DNA from: Pleodorina starrii
Taxonomy: Eukaryota; Chlorophyta; Chlorophyceae; Chlamydomonadales; Volvocaceae
Direction of reading: 5' to 3'
DNA: 64,000 nucleotides
Assembly (NCBI GenBank): GCA_030267565.1
Contig: BRXU01000009.1
Span: forward strand, 2,130,001 to 2,194,000
The notes under the pieces are model-generated. The model saw only the letters and a list, made by a program, of their open reading frames with translations, did not search any database and was not told the DNA's origin. Shown piece by piece: positions 54,901-64,000 of this stretch (the stretch's first letter is position 1; each line of letters starts with the position of its first letter). The translations under genes and the position numbers were made by a program.

Positions 54901-57900
54901 AGGGTGTCCAGGCGCACGGACGCGGCAGGATTACGGCATGATTACACCAATCCGGGCACACCAAGGCGGCCCTGTGGGGCGTGCCGCATGCCGTGTTGCC
55001 GTCCCTCCCTGTAGTATGTACAGTCCACAGCATTAGAGGACGGCAAACATGCCATATGCCGCAAGGACCAGCAGGTCCGTGCGGCAGTGTTTCCTGCACC
55101 GGGCGATCCTCCTCGGGCTCTACTCCAACCCGATTCTTACGCATGCCCACCCGCATGCTCCGCTGAGCATGGTGTCGTTGCCGTAATCACCCGCACGTGG
55201 CGCGCACACATGGCCGACATCCCAGCCCCATCACGCAGCCCATCTGCCGCCCGCCCTCCGTGCCGCCTCACCTGCATCCCCACGAACCAGATGGTGGACG
55301 TGGCGGTGGCCGCCACCACATCCGCCATGCCGGGCTCCGCCGACAGGCTCACCACGCGGCCGTCCAGCCGCACGGCGGTGTCCTCCGTCCAGGTGCCGCT
55401 CAGAGTGGTGCGCCTGGCGTGGGGCGGATGATGGTTGTGATGGTGACGATGATGGCGATATAATGATGATGATGATGATGATGCGGCGGAAGGCGGACGT
55501 CGGCGGTGGTTGGGTTTGGAGCCGGGTGCACGATTTGCGAGGCAGCCGGGTGCAACCCCCCCACAGAAATGGGACGGTGTTACTTGCGGTAGGCCAGGGG
55601 CCACGGGGCTTAAGACATGGGGGGCCGCAGGAAGCGGGGCGGCGCTGTCGGCACTGGGCAGCGCTGGGCCGGCGGTGTAGGCGGCCCAGTCCGCACGGAC
55701 ATGGGCCGCACGGTCACGGCACACACAGCGCGCATCGCCCCACGCGCGGCTCCCTCCACCCCTCCACGGCTCTCCCGCGCAGCGCAGACAGTCCGGAGAC
55801 CCGGGGGTAAAACGAAGACACCGCAGATGAGACGGAGACGGGCTTAGCCGGGGCCGGGGGCCAATAAAGATGAAAGCGCGGTGATGGGACGGAGGCGACG
55901 CAAGCGAACCCGGGGGGTCGGGGGGTGTCGGCAGATCCCTGCTCACCTGAAGCGCACCACGTGGCCCTGGTCCGTGGCGATGAGCGCGTGGTTGCAGCCG
56001 GCAGCCATGGCGGTCACCGCCGCGTCGCCCGGCATGCGGGCCACCTGCGCAATGGTGGCGGCACCTCCGGCGATGGCTCCCGCAACCTCCACATGCCAGA
56101 TGGGGATCGGCAGAGGGTCCGCCGACGCGCCGCCGCCGCCGACGCCGGCGCCCAACGGCGCCTCCGCGACCAGCAGCGCGCCGGCGGGGTCCACCGCCAG
56201 TGCCGTACAGGGTACGGGCGCGTCCATGTCGCTCAACGGCACGCTGCGCTGCTCCAGGAAGCTGCGGTTGGGGGGTCATGAATACAAAACAAGATACCTC
56301 AGCGAAGGAGTGGAGACGGCATGGGGGCCGGCAGCAGCAGGGGCGTTGGGAAAGCCATCACCACCCGCGCCACCCCACCCCACCCCCCGGCCATGGGCCT
56401 CCCCGACTTCTCTGCTGCGGAATTTTCTTTATACTCCCCGACTCGGATATCCCGGCTTGCCTGTCCTGCAGCGTCCACAGCAGCAGCCCCTCCGGCCCCA
56501 CGCTCGCGAAGGCGGGGTGGTCGCCTCCCCACAGCCACTCGGCGGCCACGGGCAGCCGCTCCGTGCGCCCCGCCGCCACCAGCTGCCCCGCCGCCACGTC
56601 CCACAGCACCACAGACCGCTCCGGCTCGCGCCCCAGGGACAGCAGCCAACGGCCATCCGGCGAGAAGGAGAGCGCCTGCGGGCAACGGATTGGCGCGGTT
56701 GATGGCGCGGTGGGACCGTTGGAGCGCGCAGGGATGGGCCAGCCTACGCGGGAGCCGGGCGGCCCCGGCGTAGCGGCCCAGCGGACCTTTCAACTAAGAC
56801 CACCGTACCCGCACCCGCACCCGCGCCACACCTGCACCGCCTGGGTGTGGTACCGCAGCCGCCAGCGCTCCGCGCCGCTGGCCACGTCCCAAACCACCAA
56901 ATCCGCAAAGGGCGCTGTGGTGCACGGCAGCGCCAGCACCGCGTCCGCCGCCGACGGCTCCACCTCGTACAGCTCCGGCGCCAGCGGCGCCGCCGCCACG
57001 CGCGTGCCGTCGTGCGACACCGCCAGGCACGCCAGCGGCTGCGAGTGGCCGCGAAGGTAGCGCTGCCGCCGCGTCGCCAGGTGCTCCAAAACCACCATGT
57101 CCTCTACGACGTAGGCAAAGACGCCGGTTTCGGAGCGCCATGCCACGTTGGCGCAGCCGGTGGGGGTGTAGCCCAGCAGCCAGCTGCACTTGGGCGGCGG
57201 CTGCGGGAGCTGCGGCTGCTGCGGCGGCGGCGGAGTCTGCGGCCGCGCCAGCGCGGGCGTCCGAAGCCGCGACTGCTGCTGCTGCTGTGCCGCGAGAGGC
57301 GGAGTCAGCCGCGTGGGCTGCGGGGGGGACGCTACCGCTGCTGTCGGCGAGCGTTGCGTCCCCGGGAGAGGCGCCGCGGCGGGGGCGCGCGGCGAGTGGG
57401 AGTGTGATTGCGTGCGCGGGCTCCCGCCAATGGCGCCGTCGCGCTGCGAGCCGGAGGTCAGGTGTACGGGCCGCGGCGTCAGCACCGGCGGCTGCGGGCC
57501 CGTGGCGGCGCTGGCGCCGCCGCGCGGGCTGTCAATCCGCACCGACGCCAGCGCCGCGGCGGCGGCGTCAAACGCCGCCATCGCCCTCGGTGACGACGAC
57601 GGCGGCACGAAGGCCGTCGCCGCTGCCGACGGCTGCGGGCCGGCATTGCGCGGCGACGCCGCCGCCACGGCCGGCGCGGGAACCAGGATGGTGCCCGGCG
57701 GCAGCGCTATCCCGCCGAGCGCCGCGGCGCGGGTGGTGAGCTGGTGGTCGGCGGCGTCGGCCACGGGGCCCAGGGCGGTCCAGGGGGAGGCGCGGGAGAG
57801 GGGGTGATGTGGGTCGGCGAGGGCGGCGGCGTGCGCGGCGGCGGCGGCGGGGGAGGCGTAGGGCGCGCTGGCGGTCAGCGCTGGCGGCAGCGCCGCCTGG

Positions 57901-60900
57901 CGCAGCGCGGCGGCGGCTCGCGCCGCCAGCTCCATCTGGGCATGCTGCGACTGCTGCTGTGCGTCGGCGGTGACGCGCCAGATGCAGATGCTGTCGGCGT
58001 CGCCGACGGTGATGAGGTGGCCGCGGTGGAAGGCGGCGCCTGTGGGCGAAGCGCGTGCGCGGGCGCAGCGGGATAGATTGAGGGAGGGAGGGAGGGATGC
58101 GAATGGATTGGATGCCAGGCGTCGCGGTGTGCGTTGGGTCGCACTTGGTTGCAGCAAGAGGAGGGGAGGGCCGGGGGGCCGGGGGGCGGGCGGGGGCGGG
58201 GGCGGAGATTTCGCGTGGTTGCTTCTGTCCTCTGCCCTGCTTTCTCTCTTCCCTGCAACCAACCCCCCACGCCTCTGCCCCGCTTTCTCTGTTCCCTCCA
58301 CCCACCCACCCACCCAACGCCTGCGCTCCACCGCTGCGGTATCATCTTGACTATCCCCCACCACCGCGACTGCCCGGCGCACCTAGCACCGAGCTGGGGT
58401 GCCCCACAAAGGCCTGGTGCGGCGGCAGGCTGCACGGCTGCAGCGCCGCCGTCGGCAGCCGCGCCCACAGGCGCAGCAGCCCGTCGACCCCGGCCGTGAG
58501 CACGTAGCGGCCGAGCGGGTCCATGGCCAAGGTGGTCACCTCCAGGGGGGACACGTCCAAGATCTGCGGCGGTGGGCAAACAAACAGACAGACACCACGG
58601 GCGGCGTTGCACAGCACGTTTTTTCTCTCTGGATGTCTGAGCGGACCACAGAGCGGCGCGGCAGAGCTGCCCCTTCCCTTTCCCGCCCCCCGCGATGCTG
58701 CTGCTGCTGATGCAAATGCTGATGCTAACGCTGATGCGAACGCTGATGCTAACGCTGATGCTGACGCTGATGCTGATGCTAATGCTGCTGATGTTGATGT
58801 TGATGCTGGGGGCCGCCTCCGCGCGGCCTCTTCGCTCCCCCCCCCCGCCCACCTGCTGCACCAGGTGTCCGTCCGTGAGCTCGTATCGGTCCAGGCGGCG
58901 GCAGGAGGCCAGCGCCCACAGCTCCTTCGAGTCGGGGCTGAAGGCCAACCTGGAGGGAGCAGGCGGCAGGCGGCAGGGGGCGGCAGGGGGCAGACGGCGG
59001 CAGGCGGCAGACGGCGACAGGCGGCAGACGGTGGCAGATGGCAGACGGTGGCAGGTGGCAGGCGGCGGCAGGGAGCGGCGGCGGAGAGAACGATGGGGGT
59101 GAGGTGGTGTGAACATGTGAGGGATTTGGACGGCCATGTTAAACGTGCGGGTGCCGAGAGGAAGCGTTGGGACAGGGCAGTGCACAGGACGACGAAAAAA
59201 AAGCCTAAATTGGCAAGCCCGAGGAGCTGGAATGGGGGTGGGAGTGGCGCATAAAAGCCTTGTCTTACACTCCCTGGCCCTCCTGTCCCTTCGCTCCCTC
59301 TGTGTCCCCCCACCCCGCCGCGCCCAGACGAGCCAGGCCACCAGCCGCTCACTTGACGTACGCCTCGGCGTCCGTCTCGATGCGCATGAAGGGCTCCATC
59401 GACTTGCCGTAGAACACCAGCAGTGAGGTGACGGAGCGGTAGGGGTCGCGGATGAGGCTGGCGATGTAGGCGCCGTCGGAGCTGACGGCGACACACACCT
59501 GCACGGAGAGGGGCGGAGCGGGGCGGAGCGGAGCGGGGGGGGGTGTATCCACGTATAGGCCGGAGCGGGGCGGGGAGGGGGTTGCGCAAGCTCAGTGGGT
59601 GCGTGCGGGCAATGAAAAACCTCTCCGCGCACCCGCTACGGAGTTCAGCGTTCGCTTTCGACATCTGTTTTGTAGTATCACGGGTAGTATTACGGTACCC
59701 ACCCGGATGTCTCGCATGCCGGCCGACAGGTACTGCGCCGGCGCGTACAGGCGCTGCACGTCGTACATGACCAGCGCGCCGTCCATTCCGCCGCTGAACA
59801 GCCGGTCGCCCCCGGGCGTGAAGACCAGCTCCGCCACTGCGGCGCGGTGCTGCTGCTGCTCCTGCACCACCAGCCATGAAGCCATGGCACAACAACGGTA
59901 GCAAACACACACACACACACCATCAGATAGCACACTTCAGATAGCACACATCATCATCACACTCCATCAGAGGCCCCAAACCCCCACGAGTCTTCACCTT
60001 CCCTCAGCTGCCACCCACGAATGTCACGAATGTGGGTACCCAACCCAGCTGGGACCCACAGTTGGTGCCCTACTACCGTACGCTGCGACCCACAGTTGTT
60101 GCCCTACTCAGCTGCAAGATTTCACGATTGTCATTCTTACGCAGCTGCAACCGCTTTGGGTGCCGTCCGCCACCGTCACCTCCGGTAACTCGGCTGCGGT
60201 AACTCTGCTGTTTGTTGCCGGTACCCACCTGTATGAGGGTGGTGGTCCCCACATCGAACACGCGCACACGGCCGTTGGCGAAGCCCGCCGCCAGCTCGTG
60301 GTTGGAGGGGAGCGGGTGGTAGGCGACGCAGGTGACGGCCTCCCCGGGCGCATCGAACTCGAAGAGCTGCTGGAAGGTGAGCAGGTGCCAGATACGCAGC
60401 GTGCCGTCCGTGGAGACTGTCACAAAGTGCTCCCTGCAAAGGGACGGGAGAGGGAGGGGAGGAGAGGAGGAGGTTGGGGTTGGAGGAGTGGAAGGGGGGG
60501 GGGTCAAAAGCGGCGAAGGCGAAGCGAAGGGGGACACGGGAAAAGAGGTGGGAGGGGTACACGGAGCAATCGACGTTTATTATACACAACCGGTGACCTT
60601 ACCGTTACCTGATGGACCGTGGCCGCGTCGTGTCTTTTTCCCTTCCAGTAAGCACCCCACCCGGCCCCGGTCCGTCCCCCCCCTCCGTCCTACCCCATCC
60701 CTCCTTCGCCCACCTTACACACACACGCGCGACGCAGGCACACCTGTTGGGGTCCATCGCCACCGCGTTGACAGCGGCCGAGTGCGACCTCAGCTGCGTG
60801 ACGTAGGAGTGGTCGGGGATGTGCAGGCAGCCCAGCGTGCCGTTCTCCGTGCCGATGGCCACCCGCAGCGCATCGGGAGACAGCGCCAGGCCAGTCACGC

Positions 60901-63900
60901 TGCTCTCGTGCTCCGCCTGGGAGAAGGAGCGGGAGGAGCGGAAGGATCAGGCGCCGCCGGGGCGGTGGCGGGAATCCGGGAGCGGAGCAGGCGCAGGCTG
61001 GGTTTGGGGCTGGTCGTCACAGCGGCGCGCGGGTGGGTTCGGGGGTCCATGACGGCATAAGGTCTCCCAGCTTTTCGCCTCGCTGTTGTACCCGCCCCTC
61101 AGTGTCGGCGGTCCCGTCAATGCGCTCCACTTCAGTCCACTCCGTTAACGGGCTCCCCCCAACGCGTCATCCGCTTCACATCGCGAGATGGTTGCTGCGC
61201 TGCAAACTCCTCGCATAGCACCTTCGCTCCGCTTCGCTCTGCTTCGGCCGTCTCCGCTCCGCGCTTCGCCTTCCTTACCTTGGCCCCGCTTCATTGCCTT
61301 TGCTCCGCTTCATTGACCATCTCCCGGCCCCCAATGCACCCACCTCCCCTACCACTGCCAATCCCCACCAGTAAGTATTGCTCCCGGGTTCCGGGTCCGG
61401 TCGCTAACGCCGTCTCCGTCTCCGCTGCGGTATCTTCTTTTTACCCCCCCCCCCCGCCGGTAGCCCAACCGCCTCAGCCTCACCTCCAGCAGGTAGTCCT
61501 TGAAGTCCAGCGGCCAGGCCCGCAGCAGCCGGTCGTCCCCCGCCGTCAGCGCCAGCCCGTCCGCCACCACCAGGCAGTTGATGGCGGCCGCGTGAAGCTG
61601 GTAGATGCTCTCCAGCTGGCGGGTGGTGTAGTCCACCTGGAAAACAGCGCCAGAGGCGGAGGAAACGTACACCTGCGAGAGAGAGAGAGCGGGAGCGGGA
61701 GCGGGGTTTCGAGACGGACGAGGGCGGGTGGGTTTCGGGGCGAGGAAAGGCGGGGACGATGAGAGACGAGGAAGGGCTGGCGGTGGGGAAGGTGTGGCCA
61801 CACCCGGCAGTGTGCGCCACCGGCAGTGTTGCAGCGCTGCAGCCGCGGCCCTGTGCCCACTGCCCCTTGCAGCCGCGCCATGCAGCCGGGCAATGGCGGT
61901 AGCGATCAGTGGCGGGCTGTGGTGGCTTGTGTATGTGGCGATGGCTATCGGTTCCGTACCTTGAAGGCGTCCGCGCCGTAGACGCCCACGCCCGCCTCGA
62001 AGGCGATGTCGGTGAAAATGTTGGGCCCCAGAGCCGCCGACACGCCGCCCGCGTGGCTGGTCACCTGCGCGGCGAGCAGCCGGCAGCGGCGATGGCAGCG
62101 GCGGCCGTCGCAGTCTCAGCGGCAGCACAAACACAAAACGCCCGGGCTCCTTGCCACGGCTGCCAGCTGGTGATACTGGTGGCTGGCCGCCAAACAGGTC
62201 ATGCTCCAGTCAGTGTCAGTCCATCCCCCTCCACACACAGACACACATCAGCCCGTGATCGCCACCAATCACCGCCCGCGCCGTTACGCGCCCTGGGCCT
62301 GGCACTGCGCACACGCCAACCACACCATGCCGCTCCTGCCGCGCCGCGACCCACGAGGGTGTGCGCCCTGCCCTGCCCTGCCCCCTTACCCGCTTGTTCT
62401 GCGGCACCAGGCGCACCGACGTGCCCCGCAGCTGTCCCGCCTTGAGGCGGTATATGCGGATGCTGTCGCGGCCGGCGGTCAGCAGGTGATCCTCCTGGTG
62501 ATGTGGTGAAGGGGGCCCCGGGGTTTGCGTGCGGCGATGGTGGGTCATGTTCTCAAACATGACGGTGCAGCCACCAGCCTCAGTGAAAGGGACGGTCATG
62601 TTTTTAGTACCGATACAGTGGGGTCCCAGGTCTCGGTTCGGGCTCAGAACCAACCAACGGAGGCGGCACCGCTCAGAAAGGGGCGGGCAATGCTCGGAGG
62701 GCGGGCAGGAGAGGGGGAAGGACGCTGTCGAACCCCGCGATTAATCGGCCACCAGCCCGCGGGCAGGGGCCGCGCGCGCGTTTCCAGCGCGTACCTGGTA
62801 CGCGCTGAATCGGAGGACCTTGATGTTGTACTCCGTCGCGTGGCGGGTCACCAGCTCAATCTGCACACGGGGCGACGACAGGAAGCGGGTGGGGATGCAT
62901 GAAGACAGGAGCACCCGGTGTAGGGAAGCAGACGAGGCGGCCCTGGCAAACAGACGCGGTAATACTTTGCAACTAGGGCCAGGGCAAGGCAGGTGCGCGA
63001 ACCAGCGATGGCGAACCCGTGATAAGCGACAAAACGCCTCCGAGGGCCGTCCACAAGTGGTGCAGTGGCACCCGTCGCCGGAGAGGCTGGGGGGGTCAGA
63101 AAAGGTGCGAAAGATACCGTAGCGTAGCACCTGGCAGAGGCGCCTGGCAGCTTTGACTGAATTCTTTCCAGCCATCTCCGGTTCGACGCGATTCTGCTCG
63201 AGAGCACCATACGCCGCCTCCGTTCCATCGCTGCGATCTCGTCTTGCTCACTTCAATGTCCCGCGCCGCGCCTGGCCAAAAAGCGTGGCCGGGCCGCGCC
63301 GCGCCGCGCCCCAGAGGCCCCCCCCGCCTCACCTTGCGGTGCGTTCCCTCGTCCCGGGCCGTTTTCGTTTACCACCCGCCTCACCTTGCGGTGCGGGTTA
63401 CGCATCTCGGAGATGTTCCACAGCGCGATGGTCTGCCGCGCGTGCGCGTCCAGCCCCACCGCCGCCACCGCGCGCACATCGGGGGAGATGTCCACACAGC
63501 TCAGCCCGCTGGCGTGGGCTTGGGGGAGGGAACAGAGAATGAGGCCGCAGCGGTGGAGGGGCCGGGTGGCGTCGCGGGTCGCCGCCGCGGCCGCCGTGAG
63601 AGGGGCGGGTCCGCATGACACGGCACGGGGAGGGAGAGGGAGGGAAGAGGGGGCGAAGGTGTCAGCCTCGACCGGCGCGCTGTCTCGTGTGTCTCACCCC
63701 TTCTTCGCGCCTTGTGACATGAAGGGTCCCGGCCATCCGGGCACGCACGCTGTCCAAATCCGCTTCCTCCTCCTCCTCCTCCTCTCGTAACCCCGGCCGG
63801 ACGCACCCCCACCGTCCTCGCCGCGGCTCTTCCTTACCCCCACCTCCGCTACCCCTGTCAGCGTGCGGGCTTGCCTCTCTGAACTTGACTGTTGACTACC

Positions 63901-64000
63901 ATACCCTTACGACTAGCCCCGTCCCTCACCGTTGAGTATGGCCACACATGCGCCGCTGGCCACGTCCCACAGCCGCACCACCGCCTCCTTGCCCTCCTGC
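51990..64000 (-). CDS. POC16: POC16/WDR90-like centriole WD40 protein (5' partial)
   Basis: Large WD40-repeat protein; WDR90/POC16 relatives belong to the centriole inner scaffold and ciliary base. Its 5' end is outside the window. Exons: 64000-63930, 63518-63385, 62860-62795, 62494-62390, 62064-61960, 61672-61484, 60916-60744, 60433-60229, 59861-59703, 59498-59353, 58949-58853, 58563-58383, 58039-56832, 56675-56461, 56261-55947, 55413-55272, 54879-54742, 54360-54056, 53670-53502, 53397-53377 (21 nt), 53212-53084, 52887-52705, 52262-51990. About 1,575 codons, all phases consistent. Blade order follows WDR90: LLRAWPLDFKDYLLE, then the AEHESSVTGLALSPD blade, FVTVSTDGTLRIW, a long disordered insert, VAWRSETGVFAYVVEDMVV, and a last blade GHTGPVVAAAFSADGSYAV...VLMVWD. 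Two junctions use GC donors. CFAP and EML proteins were considered but fit the blade order less well. Confidence 0.85.
53262..53303 (-). repeat. Dispersed ~40-bp element, copy 6
   Basis: The minus strand reads GCCGTCTCCGTCCCTCCGCT then GCGGTATCTTC and TTTACC. It lies in a POC16 intron. Confidence 0.7.
55803..55841 (-). repeat. Dispersed ~40-bp element, copy 7
   Basis: The minus strand reads CCGTCTCCGTCTCATCTGCG, then GTGTCTTCGTTTTACCCC. It is a more diverged copy in a POC16 intron. Confidence 0.6.
56279..56321 (-). repeat. Dispersed ~40-bp element, copy 8
   Basis: The minus strand reads ATGCCGTCTCCACTCCTTCG, then CTGAGGTATCTTGTTTTG. It sits 80 bp from an inverted copy at 56403-56440. Confidence 0.6.
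56403..56440 (+). repeat. Dispersed ~40-bp element, copy 9
   Basis: CTTCTCTGCTGCGGAATTTT followed by CTTTATACTCCCC. It is in the same intron as copy 8 but in opposite orientation. Confidence 0.6.
58324..58358 (+). repeat. Dispersed ~40-bp element, copy 10
   Basis: CTCCACCGCTGCGGTATCAT followed by CTTGACTATCCCC. It is antisense to POC16, just upstream of the splice donor at 58382. Confidence 0.6.
58690..58812. repeat. (GCTGATGCTAAC)-type hexanucleotide repeat
   Basis: Variants of GATGCT/GATGCTAACGCT in tandem in a POC16 intron. Confidence 0.85.
58964..59080. repeat. GGCGGCAGAC-type minisatellite
   Basis: Irregular GGCAGACGGC and GGCAGGGGGC units in a POC16 intron, immediately after the exon starting at 58949. 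Confidence 0.8.
59546..59566 (+). repeat. 21-bp exact repeat, copy B
   Basis: Identical over 21 bp to 40772-40792, in a POC16 intron about 19 kb away. Confidence 0.8.
61400..61446 (+). repeat. Dispersed ~40-bp element, copy 11
   Basis: Nearly identical to the copy at 18493-18543: GTCGCTAACGCCGTCTCCG, TCCGCTGCGGTATC, TTCTTTTTACCC. It is antisense to POC16. Confidence 0.75.
63103..63127 (-). repeat. Dispersed ~40-bp element, copy 12 (partial)
   Basis: The minus strand reads GCTACGCTACGGTATCTTTC. It is only the core half of the element. Confidence 0.45.
63323..63395 (-). repeat. Duplicated exon end plus splice donor
   Basis: A 21-bp block (minus strand CGCACCGCAAG|GTGAGGCGG plus flank) occurs at 63375-63395 as the true end of the POC16 exon (63385), and again 52 bp into the intron at 63323-63343. 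The second copy is a ready alternative donor. Its use would add 52 nt and shift the frame. Confidence 0.75.

Noticed and set aside
51990..64000. Assignment to CFAP (FAP) or EML-type WD40 proteins
   Set aside because: The WPLDF blade, the disordered mid-insert and the C-terminal blade order match WDR90/POC16 better than CFAP43/44/57/251 or EMAP-like proteins.

Overview
The window looks like nuclear DNA of a chlamydomonadalean (volvocine-type) green alga. Coding sequence is very GC-rich with long Ala, Gly, Pro and Gln runs. Genes are split into many short exons, mostly with GT-AG borders. Introns are full of micro- and minisatellites. TGTAA-type poly(A) signals and (TTTTAGGG)-like telomeric motifs occur. 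Gene content fits a ciliated selenoprotein-using alga: a POC16/WDR90 centriole protein and a SelU-like peroxiredoxin with an in-frame UGA. Exon borders were placed by eye from reading frame, splice consensus and phase. The phases of all the main multi-exon models add up, but no transcript evidence was used.

Layout from left to right. At 1-223 (+) lies the 3' end of an unidentified gene. At 1410-14163 (-) is a roughly 2,100-residue STAND/NLR-like protein: disordered N-terminus, a TIR-like 'FISHAW' module, a NACHT ATPase and 14 WD40 blades, one blade per exon. From 14.2 to 16.9 kb is a lower-GC intergenic stretch with a cluster of perfect hairpins. At 16886-33186 (+) is an ABCG24/28-like transporter with a Cys-rich extracellular N-terminus, one membrane segment, an ABC ATPase, a complete seven-blade WD40 propeller and then the ABC2 membrane domain. 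An intron of this gene carries a tRNA-Val(CAC)-like sequence. From 33.2 to 37.4 kb is mostly intergenic.

At 37365-41262 (-) is a SET-domain (Rubisco-LSMT-like) methyltransferase, divergent from 41792-45627 (+), a Cys-rich, N-glycosylation-site-rich single-pass membrane protein of unknown function. At 47270-48849 (-) is the SelU/PRXL2-like protein. At 49554-51520 (-) is UFD1. From 51990 past the right edge (-) runs POC16/WDR90.

The genes do not form an operon or an obvious pathway. The unifying theme is modular WD40 exons. Three unrelated genes carry WD40 repeats, and in two of them each blade is a symmetrical phase-0 exon. This makes exon shuffling a plausible origin for the WD40 insert in the transporter. 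Short dispersed repeats recur in both orientations through the introns: a roughly 40-bp element with core CCGCTGCGGTATC, a 12-bp palindrome GACCCRYGGGTC, and others. They are described under findings.
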